NCBI GenBank assembly: GCA_036794395.1
Contig: DAIRGS010000054.1
Location: 1 to 28,873, forward strand
Direction of reading: 5' to 3'
Source: DASXMX01 sp036794395
GTDB lineage: Bacteria > Planctomycetota > Phycisphaerae > Tepidisphaerales > Tepidisphaeraceae
Length of the DNA stretch: 28,873 nt
Shown here: positions 7,977 through 15,261 of the stretch, one piece after another
How the letters are laid out: every line of letters starts with the position of its first letter
Position numbering within the stretch: position 1 is the stretch's first letter
Translations under genes and position numbers: made by a program
Notes under the pieces: model-generated
The model's database searches: none
The model's input: only the letters and a program-made list of their open reading frames with translations
Told to the model about the DNA's origin: nothing

Positions 7977-8974
7977 TCATTACCGCTCATGCCTACGCCC
8001 GGGCCGGGCTCGTCGGAAATCCTTCCGACGGATATTTCGGAAAGACGATCGCCTTCACCATCCGCAACTTCAAGGCCGTCGTTAAACTCTGGGAAAGCCC
8101 TCACTTCGAAATCCTTCCTACGCACGGCGACCTCGCCAAATTTGAAAGCGTCAGCGCGTTTCTTAAGGATCAGCGCCTGCACGGGTACTACGGCGGGATG
8201 CGCCTCATCAAGGCCGCGATCAAGCGATTCAGCGACTACTGCACTTCTCATCACATCGAGATTCCAGAGCGCAGCTACACCGTCAGTTTCGAGACCGACA
8301 TCCCCCGTCTGGTCGGGCTGGCCGGCAGCAGCGCAATCGTCGTCGCGATGATTCGGGCGCTGATGGACTTTCACAAAATCCGAATTCCGCTCCAGGAGCT
8401 TCCCACGCTTGCATGGTCCGTTGAACATGAAGAGCTGGGCATCAACTGCGGCATGCAGGATCGCGTCGTCCAGAACTATGAAGGCATCGTCTTCATGGAC
8501 TTCGATCGCAGCCTGATGGAATCGCGCGGCTACGGAATCTACGAGCACCTGAGTCCAACCACGCCGCCGCCGTTGTACGTCGCTTACGATCCATCGCGCG
8601 CCGAAGTCAGCGATGTTCCCCACCGAAATCTGCGGCAACTGTTCAATACGGGCGACCCGACGGTTGTGGGCGCAATGCGCATTTACCGGGAGATCACGGA
8701 TCGCGGGCGGGATGCGCTGATGAAGGGCGACCTCGAGGCGCTTGGAAATGCGATCGATGAAGGCTTCAATCTTCGCAAGACGATTATGAATATCGCGCCG
8801 GAGAACCTCCGAATGGTGGACGCGTCCCGCGCTACCGGTGCGAGCGCGACGTTCGCCGGCAGCGGCGGCGCAATCGTTGGCCTCTACCGTGATGGCCGGC
8901 ACTATCAGCAGCTCGTCGATGCGCTGGGCACACTCAGATGCAGCGTCATTCGACCTATACTATTCGATCAATAA
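7973..8974 (+). CDS. Glucuronokinase-like GHMP kinase
   Basis: A GHMP-superfamily sugar kinase of 333 residues. Motif 1 is 'ARAGLVGNPSDGYFGKTIAF' (9-28), motif 2 the phosphate-binding 'IPRLVGLAGSSAIV' (110-123), and motif 3 'ATFAGSGGAIVGLY' (292-305). A likely catalytic Asp lies in 'GMQDR' (about D163). The segments GNPSDxYFGKTI, GYYGGxRL, 'ELGI...GxQDRV' and 'FAGSGGA' strongly recall plant glucuronokinase (EC 2.7.1.43), which makes D-glucuronate 1-phosphate from D-glucuronate and ATP. Three bases downstream begins a GalU homologue, which could convert that product to UDP-glucuronate. The acceptor sugar is inferred; other uronates or hexoses are not excluded. It is the middle gene of the three-gene plus-strand operon. 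Confidence 0.85.
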   Translation: MIITAHAYARAGLVGNPSDGYFGKTIAFTIRNFKAVVKLWESPHFEILPTHGDLAKFESVSAFLKDQRLHGYYGGMRLIKAAIKRFSDYCTSHHIEIPERSYTVSFETDIPRLVGLAGSSAIVVAMIRALMDFHKIRIPLQELPTLAWSVEHEELGINCGMQDRVVQNYEGIVFMDFDRSLMESRGYGIYEHLSPTTPPPLYVAYDPSRAEVSDVPHRNLRQLFNTGDPTVVGAMRIYREITDRGRDALMKGDLEALGNAIDEGFNLRKTIMNIAPENLRMVDASRATGASATFAGSGGAIVGLYRDGRHYQQLVDALGTLRCSVIRPILFDQ

Positions 8975-8977
8975 CAC

Positions 8978-9841
8978 ATGACCATCCGCAAAGCAGTGAT
9001 CCCCGCCGCCGGTTTCGGCACCCGCATGCTCCCGGCCGCCAAGGCCGTTCCCAAGGAAATGCTCCCCGTACTCGATCGCCCCGTGATTCAATATGTGGTT
9101 GAGGAAGCCGCCAGTGCCGGCATCAGCGATGTCCTGATGATTGTCTCCCGCGGCAAAGAAGCTCTCGAAAACCACTTCGACCGCAGCCCCGAACTCGAAG
9201 ATCGGCTCAAGGCCGGCGGCAAAGAAGCCCTCCTCTCCTCGATCAATTCACTGGCCAGCGCCGTCAAAATCCACAGCACCCGACAGCCTTCGCAACGCGG
9301 CCTTGGCGATGCCGTTCTCCAGGCCCAACGCCACGTAGGCAACGAGCCCTTCCTGTGCCTGCTCGGCGATACCATCTTCAGTGGCGACGCTCCGGCGATT
9401 CAACTGCTCGAAGCGGTCCGCGAATTTGGCACTGCCGTTATCGGACTCGAAGAAGTTCCCGCGGAAAAAGTCGATCGCTACGGGATCGTCGGCGGAGCGG
9501 TCGTGCGCGAAGGTGTCATCCGCATCGACACCCTCGTTGAAAAACCCGATCCTCAATCCGCGCCCAGCCGTCTCGCCATCGCCGCGCGCTACGCATTGAC
9601 GCCGGGAATTTTCCAGGCACTCGAACAGACAAAGCCCGGAAAAGGCGGCGAAATCCAGCTCACCGATGCGTTGCGATTGCTCCTGGCGCGCGAACCGATT
9701 CATGGCGTCGTACTCCGCGGCACACGCCACGATGTAGGCAATCCCATAGATTGGCTCAAGACCAACCTCCTCTTCGCCGCCCGCGATCCCCAAACATGGA
9801 GCGCACTTTTGCCAACGATCGAGCAGCTCGCCAAACAATGA
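8978..9841 (+). CDS. galU: UTP--glucose-1-phosphate uridylyltransferase (GalU type)
   Basis: A protein of 287 residues, the normal length for GalU. It begins with the nucleotide-binding signature 'AVIPAAGFGTRMLPAAKAVPKEMLPV' (6-31), then 'QYVVEEA', 'RGLGDAVLQA' (107-116) and 'LCLLGDTIF' with D131 as a likely metal ligand, and later 'LVEKPDP' and 'GGEIQLTDALRLL'. GalU makes UDP-glucose from glucose 1-phosphate and UTP. Because it lies only three bases after the glucuronokinase-like gene, it may also or instead accept glucuronate 1-phosphate; this is inferred from context, since the residues that set sugar choice cannot be judged by eye. It is followed by an intrinsic terminator at 9947-9989. 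Confidence 0.92.
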   Translation: MTIRKAVIPAAGFGTRMLPAAKAVPKEMLPVLDRPVIQYVVEEAASAGISDVLMIVSRGKEALENHFDRSPELEDRLKAGGKEALLSSINSLASAVKIHSTRQPSQRGLGDAVLQAQRHVGNEPFLCLLGDTIFSGDAPAIQLLEAVREFGTAVIGLEEVPAEKVDRYGIVGGAVVREGVIRIDTLVEKPDPQSAPSRLAIAARYALTPGIFQALEQTKPGKGGEIQLTDALRLLLAREPIHGVVLRGTRHDVGNPIDWLKTNLLFAARDPQTWSALLPTIEQLAKQ

Positions 9842-9920
9842 TGAACTGCCGCGCGATCATCCAACGCGCGCATTTTCTCTTCCCAATTGCATTGACGATG
9901 TGTAAACTGCTATTATCTTG

Positions 9921-9932
9921 TGATCGCGATCA
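9921..9932. promoter_or_regulatory. 12-bp perfect palindrome TGATCGCGATCA
   Basis: A perfect 12-bp palindrome lies 80 bases past galU and 15 bases before the terminator stem. It could be a protein-binding site or chance; nothing ties it to a promoter. Confidence 0.3.
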
Positions 9933-9946
9933 AGTGATTCTTCAAG

Positions 9947-9989
9947 ACGGATCGGAGGCGGTGGCTCCCCTTCGATCCGTTTCTTTTTT
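9947..9989 (+). terminator. Rho-independent terminator of the galU operon
   Basis: A 12-bp stem (9947-9958 with 9969-9980, one G-U pair) and a 10-base loop are followed immediately by TTCTTTTTT on the plus strand. It is well placed to end the 7767-9841 operon. Confidence 0.8.
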
Positions 9990-10010
9990 CCCACCGTATT
10001 CCATGCATTC

Positions 10011-10183
10011 GAGCACCGAGGACGCTGAGAACACGGAGGGAAGCAAAGCAGATCAGCCACAGATGAAGAGGACGAACACAGATGGGAAATACTTAAGTCT
10101 TAGCTCTTATCTGTGTCCATCTTCTTCATCTGTGGCAATATTTCTTTCTCTGTGTTCTCCGTGTCCTCTGTGGTCTCTGTGCC
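10011..10183. repeat. Long imperfect inverted repeat between convergent galU and polX
   Basis: The left arm (10011-10083) and right arm (10109-10178) are imperfect reverse complements over about 70 bases, sharing for example CCACAGATGAAGA and GAGAACAC, with a loop of about 25 bases containing CTTAAG. Two further bases groups of the same CACAGAG-type pattern run up to 10183. The element ends three bases before the polX stop codon (10187-10189). Repeats built of 'CACAGAGG/ACACGGAG' units are common between genes in several bacterial genomes. No gene is seen in the 345-base gap 9842-10186 beyond this, the terminator and the palindrome. Confidence 0.8.
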
Positions 10184-10186
10184 AAA

Positions 10187-11962
10187 TCACTTCCGCTTCG
10201 CCGCGATAAACTGTTTCACTTTCGCCAGCGGCATGCAATTCAGAACCCGATCGGCCGTCGCCCACGCCCGGCGAGCCACATCGATCCCATATCCAATATC
10301 CGACAATTCCTCCGTGCTGTGCGCATCAGTATCAATGCAAAGCGTGCAGCCGGCCTCGAGTGCGGCACGGGAGCAGGTGTCGTTGAGGTCGAGTCGCGGG
10401 TAACCCGCGTTAATCTCCAGCGCCGTCCCATTCGCCGCCGCGGCAGCAAAAATCTTCGGGAAATCCAGCGGCAAACCCTCCCGCTTGTTGATCAGCCGGC
10501 CCGTCGGATGCCCAATCACATTCACGTATCGGTTATCGATCGCCCGCAGCAATCGATCAGTCGCCTTCGCCTCATCCTGCTTCAGCGCCACGTGCGGCGA
10601 GCCAATCACGATATCCAACTCCGCCAACACCTCATCCTCAAAATCCATCCGCCCATCCGCCAGGATATCCACCTCGCAACCCGCCATCAGCGTGATGCCC
10701 TTCAGCCGATCGCGAACTTTGTGAATCTCCTTCACGTGCTTCAGCAACCGCTCCGCCGTCAGACCATTTGCGATCGCCTGGCTCTTGGAATGATCCGTAA
10801 TCGCCAGGTATTCATACCCCAATGCCATCGCGGCCTCGGCCATCTGCTCAATGGATGCCTGGCCGTCCGAGGCGGTGGTATGGTTGTGCAGGTCGCCTCG
10901 GATATCGGCGCGGGTGATCAGCTTCGGCAGTTTCTTACTTAACGCCGCATCGATCTCGCCGCGATCTTCCCGTATCTCCGGATCAACAAACGCCAACCCG
11001 AGCTTCGCGTAAACATCCGCTTCGGTCTTACTGGCGACGGGCTTGGCCGCCGGCGCCTCGGCCGTCTTCTTCGCGGCCTTGTCGTATTCGTCTAATTTGT
11101 AAAGCCCCCATTCATTCAGCGTCAGACCCATCGTCTGCGCTCTCCCGCGCAGCTTCACGTTGTGATCCTTGGACCCTGTGAAATACAGCAAAGCCGCGCC
11201 AAAATTGTCAGCCGGAATAATCCGCAGATCCACCTGAAGCCCGCCCGCCGTCAGCACGCTGGCCTTGGTAGCGCCCTCGCCCAGGATGCGCTGCACTTCC
11301 GGAAATTTCACGAATGCCGCCGAAACCGCCGCCCCCGCCGATGCATCCTGAATCGAACAGATCAGGTCGACATCGCCAATCGTCTCTCGCCTTCTTCGCA
11401 GGCTCCCGGCGATTTCACCCTGCTTCACCTGTTTCAGCCCGCGCAGCCGTTCCAGCAAGCCCTGTGCGATCGGCAATGCCTCGCCGATGCCCATGCGCTG
11501 CGCCGCCTGCGAGCGCAACGCGATCCCCTGCTTGATCGAATCGATTTTCTTCTGGCCAATCCCTTTCAACCCCGCCAGCGCTCCATCATCGATCGCCTTG
11601 ACCAGTGCCTCCAGGCTCGTCACGCCGCGATCTTTCCACAACAGCGCGATCGTCTTGGGCCCCAGTCCGGGAATCTCCAGCAACGGCAGCAGGCCCGCCG
11701 GCACGCTGGTCGTCACCTCTTCGAAATCCGTGCTCCGGCCCGTCTGCACGTATTCGATGATGATCTTGCAGCTCGATACCCCCAGCCCCTCCACTTTCCC
11801 AAGGGTTCCATCCTGAACAAGCTTGCGAATATCGAAAGTCGCATCCTTCAGGATCCGGCTCACCTTCGAAAACGCGATCGCTTTAAACGGGCTCTCCCCT
11901 TTGATCTCCATCACCGCCGCAAGGGTCTTAAACACATCCGCCAGTTCTGTATTGAGGGACAT
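10187..11962 (-). CDS. polX: Family X DNA polymerase with PHP domain (PolX)
   Basis: A protein of 591 residues. Residues 1-150 are the helix-hairpin-helix lyase-like domain ('VEGLGVSSCKIIIEYV', 'IPGLGPKTI', 'LKGIGQKKID'). The palm has the family X metal motif GSLRRRRETIGDVDL (186-200) with D197 and D199, and a third likely Asp at D245 (QVDLRI). After an Ala/Lys-rich linker (about 293-313) comes a PHP domain with 'DLHNHTTASDG' (357-366), 'ITDHSKS', 'GCEVDI', 'GSPHVAL' (H457), 'GHPTGRL' (H485) and 'DTDAHS' (544-549), so all metal motifs look intact. Bacterial PolX fills gaps in repair, and the PHP domain gives 3'-5' exonuclease or AP-endonuclease activity. It is a single gene in a stand-alone transcript; the 230-base region 11963-12192 upstream holds only the repeat element. 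Confidence 0.95.
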   Translation of the reverse strand: MSLNTELADVFKTLAAVMEIKGESPFKAIAFSKVSRILKDATFDIRKLVQDGTLGKVEGLGVSSCKIIIEYVQTGRSTDFEEVTTSVPAGLLPLLEIPGLGPKTIALLWKDRGVTSLEALVKAIDDGALAGLKGIGQKKIDSIKQGIALRSQAAQRMGIGEALPIAQGLLERLRGLKQVKQGEIAGSLRRRRETIGDVDLICSIQDASAGAAVSAAFVKFPEVQRILGEGATKASVLTAGGLQVDLRIIPADNFGAALLYFTGSKDHNVKLRGRAQTMGLTLNEWGLYKLDEYDKAAKKTAEAPAAKPVASKTEADVYAKLGLAFVDPEIREDRGEIDAALSKKLPKLITRADIRGDLHNHTTASDGQASIEQMAEAAMALGYEYLAITDHSKSQAIANGLTAERLLKHVKEIHKVRDRLKGITLMAGCEVDILADGRMDFEDEVLAELDIVIGSPHVALKQDEAKATDRLLRAIDNRYVNVIGHPTGRLINKREGLPLDFPKIFAAAAANGTALEINAGYPRLDLNDTCSRAALEAGCTLCIDTDAHSTEELSDIGYGIDVARRAWATADRVLNCMPLAKVKQFIAAKRK

Positions 11963-12064
11963 GGCGGGATTCTATATGACTGTGCCGAATCACGCGCCAC
12001 TCCCTCAATTCACCCTGCGCCGCATCCACCCCAATAGCCGCGTCCCATCCCGCAAAACCCCCAC

Positions 12065-12098
12065 GCCGGGGTATAGCGGTACCCCGCGCCACCCCGGC
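12065..12098. repeat. GC-rich inverted repeat at the edge of the dispersed repeat
   Basis: GCCGGGGT/ACCCCGGC 8-bp arms (12065-12072 and 12091-12098) enclose a second possible hairpin (GGGGTA / TACCCC, 6-base loop). Its right arm is the first eight bases of the 109-bp repeat copy 2, so the real element may be longer than 109 bp. Confidence 0.6.
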
Positions 12099-12199
12099 TT
12101 CTCAGAGCGCTGCAATTCTCCCGGCGCCGGACCACCACGATACCGATTTCACCTGCCGCCAAGATGCCGGTTCAGCGCCGAATCACGCACGATCATTTA
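12091..12199. repeat. 109-bp dispersed repeat, copy 2
   Basis: Direct repeat of bases 1-109 (about 91% identical). It overlaps the last codons of the glycerophosphodiesterase gene: that gene's TGA stop (12193-12195, minus strand) and final Lys codon lie inside the repeat. A 14-base piece of the same repeat, GCCGAATCACGCGC, recurs at 11984-11997, close to the polX start, and may mark a decayed third end. Confidence 0.85.
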
Positions 12200-13116
12200 T
12201 CCCGCAGTGCTCGCACCGCCGTGGCGGGAAAATCGGTGGTGATCGCATCGATGCCCATCTGTGCGAACTGGACATACTCCTTCAATGCATCCGCCCCATA
12301 TTCTGGAGCGAGGAATTGAGGCTCGTCGCGGAAAGTCCAGGTGGAAACCAGCAAGCCTCGGGCATGAGCGTCGGCGATCAGCGAGGTTGGAGACTGAAGT
12401 CTGGGATGAAGGGCATGCGTCGTTCCGTCTTCGTCATCCACGGCAGGGACGATAAGCCTTTTCCATGGGCCAATGCCCTGCGCGTAGATAGCAATGCCAT
12501 CGAGATCGAATGGTCCGTTTTCGATGAGCTGAATAATCGGCAGTGACGTCCGGCCCCGCAGACGTCGGAGAAATTCCGAATCGAACGATTGAAGCACCAC
12601 GCGCCTGGCGTCGTGCCGGGATAGCACGGCCAGAAGCAATTCGTCGATCGCAAAACCCAGCGATGAAAAATACGCCGGCTGCTTTATTTCGATGAAGACC
12701 CAGACCTGGCGGGCATTGGCCAGTTCCAGGACCTCATCCAACGTCGGCACCGGCCAACGCCCGTCATTGGAATGATCCCTGAACGCCAGCCGCTGACGCG
12801 CTCCAAGCTGCCGAACCTGTGCAACAGTCAGATCCGTCGTGAACCACCCGCTGGCCAAGGCGCCTTCGATCTCCCGCGAATTGCGATATCCCGCCAGTTG
12901 CAGATCTTCCGCGACGTTCGTCGACAGCGATAGCTCGCTCTCATGCCGGGCCACCAACACGCCATCGGCAGTGGGAACGACGTCCAGCTCAATGGCATCG
13001 GCCCCCTGCTCGATCGCCAACTCAAATGCCGACAGGGTCTGCTCGGGAAGCAATCCGCACGCGCCTCGATGGGCGATGATCATCGGCCTGGGACACTCCG
13101 CGAACCACGCTTTCAT
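12193..13116 (-). CDS. Glycerophosphodiester phosphodiesterase (GDPD family)
   Basis: A protein of 307 residues with the GDPD fold: 'MIIAHRGACGLLPEQTLSAF' (12-31), 'GADAIELDVVPTADGVLVARHE' (38-59) and 'VFIEIKQP', ending with 'VSTWTFRDEP' and 'GIDAITTDFPATA'. The likely catalytic pair is H16 and H58, with metal ligands E43, D45 and the Glu in IEIK. The usual P-E-N-T is P-E-Q-T here. It hydrolyses glycerophosphodiesters to sn-glycerol 3-phosphate and an alcohol. There is no signal peptide, so it is probably cytoplasmic. It lies 23 bases after the last oxidase gene, and could be read through from the respiratory operon, although no role in respiration is known. Its 3' end lies inside the dispersed repeat. 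Confidence 0.92.
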   Translation of the reverse strand: MKAWFAECPRPMIIAHRGACGLLPEQTLSAFELAIEQGADAIELDVVPTADGVLVARHESELSLSTNVAEDLQLAGYRNSREIEGALASGWFTTDLTVAQVRQLGARQRLAFRDHSNDGRWPVPTLDEVLELANARQVWVFIEIKQPAYFSSLGFAIDELLLAVLSRHDARRVVLQSFDSEFLRRLRGRTSLPIIQLIENGPFDLDGIAIYAQGIGPWKRLIVPAVDDEDGTTHALHPRLQSPTSLIADAHARGLLVSTWTFRDEPQFLAPEYGADALKEYVQFAQMGIDAITTDFPATAVRALRDK

Positions 13117-13139
13117 GGAGGCTCAATATCCCGCGCCCC

Positions 13140-13757
13140 TCAACCAATCGCGAGAAATACCACAAACATCGTCAGCCAAACCGCGTCCAGAAAATGCCAG
13201 TACATCGCCGTATGTCTTACCGGCTGATAGTTCTCGTGGTCGAAAACATCCCTCCTGGCCGTATACGCCACACAAATCAGGGCGACGATTCCCCCCACGA
13301 CGTGTGCAGCGTGAACCAGAATCAGGAAGAACACAAATCCGTATAAGTAGATCCCGCGCTGCTCAAGGCGTTTATGCGACCGGAGCAGCTCGATCATGGC
13401 CGGGGTTTGTACGATGATGAACCCCACCGCCAGCCACAACGCCCGGTTCAACCAGAGCCTGAACTGCGGCTGCTTTTCCAACCTCACAAAATGCAGCGAT
13501 CGACCCAATGCAACGCTGACCATGATGACCAGCGCGGTGCTCAACCAAAGCAATTTTGGAAAGTGAATTTCGTGGAGCGGCGGGCTTCGCTCGCTGCCCA
13601 GGCGGATGGCCAAATAAGCGACCATCACCCCGGCGAACAACATGAACAGCGCCGCGAGGAATATCCACATCCCCAACGTGGCCGTCGCGTGAGGAACGTG
13701 CGGAGGGTAGTACGGAGACGACCCTCTTCTTCCGTATTCAAGCGGCTCATCCGCCAT
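13140..13757 (-). CDS. Heme-copper oxidase subunit III-like membrane protein
   Basis: A protein of 205 residues with five predicted membrane segments (about 27-53, 68-86, 107-123, 136-164, 184-204). The C-terminal half carries subunit III hallmarks: 'FFLILVHAAHVVGGIVAL' and 'YWHFLDAVWLTMFVV'. It is distinct from, and much shorter than, the other subunit III gene at 14222-15145, so this operon holds two. It overlaps the end of coxD by 11 bases. It may be an alternative subunit III, or an assembly or stabilising subunit. Confidence 0.85.
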   Translation of the reverse strand: MADEPLEYGRRGSSPYYPPHVPHATATLGMWIFLAALFMLFAGVMVAYLAIRLGSERSPPLHEIHFPKLLWLSTALVIMVSVALGRSLHFVRLEKQPQFRLWLNRALWLAVGFIIVQTPAMIELLRSHKRLEQRGIYLYGFVFFLILVHAAHVVGGIVALICVAYTARRDVFDHENYQPVRHTAMYWHFLDAVWLTMFVVFLAIG

Positions 13758-14154
13758 TCTGACTCGTCACCATGATCCGCGTCCCCGGCGGCTCGTCATT
13801 CGGCTTGTATTCCCCGGTGTCCATCATCGCAAATCCCAGAAATACCGCCACGAAAAACAATGCGGTGATAAACACCACCGCATTAAACGGGCTGTCGTAC
13901 CGCAGATGCATAAACCACAGCACCACGCACGCCGCCTTCACCACCGCAATCGAAAGCGCCACCAGAATGTTGAGCTTGCCAAGGTGGAACTTGTCCAGAT
14001 CCACACTTGTGACCGCAACGGTGGCAATCGTCAGCACCACCAGCACGCCGTACACCCCCAGCAATACCGCCGGGGAAACGATGTGAGGATGCACCGCGCC
14101 GTCGCCGGCGTGGGAAGTCGATTGGGTTTCAGTTGAATGGACAGGAATGCTCAT
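13747..14154 (-). CDS. coxD: Cytochrome c oxidase subunit IV (prokaryotic COX4 type)
   Basis: A protein of 135 residues with start at the ATG at 14154, preceded by AGAGAAGAG; a GTG-type start 12 codons earlier is less likely. It has three membrane segments (about 29-50, 60-80, 88-110), with 'VVKAACVVLWFMHLRYDSPFN', the hallmark of the small bacterial COX4 family that packs beside subunits I and III. His-rich and Ser-rich N-terminus. It sits between coxC (67 bases upstream) and the subunit III-like gene (11-base overlap). Confidence 0.85.
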   Translation of the reverse strand: MSIPVHSTETQSTSHAGDGAVHPHIVSPAVLLGVYGVLVVLTIATVAVTSVDLDKFHLGKLNILVALSIAVVKAACVVLWFMHLRYDSPFNAVVFITALFFVAVFLGFAMMDTGEYKPNDEPPGTRIMVTSQNGG

Positions 14155-14221
14155 GGTGCTCTTCTCTCGATCGCTTGCGATTCTTCCCATCGCTGATTCT
14201 TCATTTCTCGCGATTTCCGGA

Positions 14222-15145
14222 TTAGTGAATCAGATACAGGAGCGGGAACAGGAAAATCCAGATCAAGTCGACAAGGTGCCAGTAAAGCCCCACCAAATCC
14301 ACCGGCGTGAAATAGGTCGGGCCGAATTCGTTCTTCATGGCCCGGACCATGATCCACGCGATCAGGGCCATGCCCACCAGCACGTGGACGCCGTGCAGTC
14401 CCGTCATGAAAAAGTACACGGCGAAAAATGTATAAACCCGGTGGCGGTCCTGTTTATTCAGTTCCTTATAGACCAGGTGCGATTCAGCCGGGTGCTTCAC
14501 CCCCTCCGACGCCAATCCCGCCGGGGTGATGTTGGGCGGCTTGATGGTCGCGGCGTCCGGAGTTCCTGCATTTGGATCGATCGCATCGGGCTCCACCTTC
14601 ATCACCGGAACCGCGGCCACCTCAGGTTCCTTCAGATGGAACGCCTCTTCTTCCAGTTCGGTGATCGCCTTGCCGTCAGTCTCGCCTTTATCAGCATAGA
14701 ATTTGTTGCCCGACCCGATAAATATGTGCTCTTTCCACTTGGTCGTGTACTCGATGCTCTTGATCCCCATGAACCCCGCCCCACCCAGGATCGTCAGCGC
14801 CAGCAACGGCACAAGAAGTTTGCGGTTGCCCATCTGGGCCGCCCGCACGCCCCACGCCATCGTCAAACTGCTGGTGATGAGAATGATCGTGTTAATCGCC
14901 CCCAGCTTGCGATCCAGATACTGATGGGCGTATTCAAACACTTCCGGATGATTATGGCGGTACACCGCATACGCGCAAAACAACCCGCCAAACATCAGCA
15001 CTTCCGTGCCGAGGAACGTCCACATCCCCAGCTTGCCGGAGGTGTACTGCTGGTCCGCCGTCTCAAAATGGTGGGCAAGATGCGGGTCATGATGATGCCC
15101 ATTATCACCCGCATTTCCGTCAGAGTGGATATCGACTGTGCTCAT
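14222..15145 (-). CDS. coxC: Cytochrome c oxidase subunit III with a large loop insertion
   Basis: A protein of 307 residues. The N-terminus is His-rich (H17-H26). TM segments lie at about 42-62, 82-100, 109-129, then 'IEYTTKWKEH', which includes the conserved Glu of subunit III. A soluble, acidic insertion of about 90 residues (145-233) rich in Pro, Glu and Asp follows, then TMs at about 236-268 and 284-304 with 'GLHGVHVLVGM' and 'GLYWHLVDLIWIFLFPLLY'. Normal short bacterial subunit III lacks such a loop. It presumably faces the periplasmic or cytoplasmic side between helices. It is part of the respiratory operon, 113 bases after coxA, with a repeat in that gap. Confidence 0.92.
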   Translation of the reverse strand: MSTVDIHSDGNAGDNGHHHDPHLAHHFETADQQYTSGKLGMWTFLGTEVLMFGGLFCAYAVYRHNHPEVFEYAHQYLDRKLGAINTIILITSSLTMAWGVRAAQMGNRKLLVPLLALTILGGAGFMGIKSIEYTTKWKEHIFIGSGNKFYADKGETDGKAITELEEEAFHLKEPEVAAVPVMKVEPDAIDPNAGTPDAATIKPPNITPAGLASEGVKHPAESHLVYKELNKQDRHRVYTFFAVYFFMTGLHGVHVLVGMALIAWIMVRAMKNEFGPTYFTPVDLVGLYWHLVDLIWIFLFPLLYLIH

Positions 15146-15169
15146 TGAATCGTCTCAGAAACGTTTTGG

Positions 15170-15261
15170 GTCAGTTGTCCGTGGTCAGTTGTTAGTTGTC
15201 AGTTGTTACATTCATCGTGACCGCTACTGACCACTGACCACTGACCACTGACTAATGACTA
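15170..15261. repeat. Inverted arrays of GTCAGT-type units between coxA and coxC
   Basis: The left array (15170-15208) has GTCAGTTGT-type units; the right array (15226-15261) is built of ACTGACC units (four in a row) and ends in GACTAATGACTA. The two arrays are in opposite orientation and could fold on each other. The right end includes the coxA stop codon (15259-15261, minus strand). Similar 'CACTGACCACTGACC' repeats are known between genes in other genomes. Confidence 0.75.

Noticed and set aside
9842..10186. A possible small gene in the galU-polX gap
   Set aside because: Frames there are short and low-quality and are broken by the terminator and the long inverted repeat.
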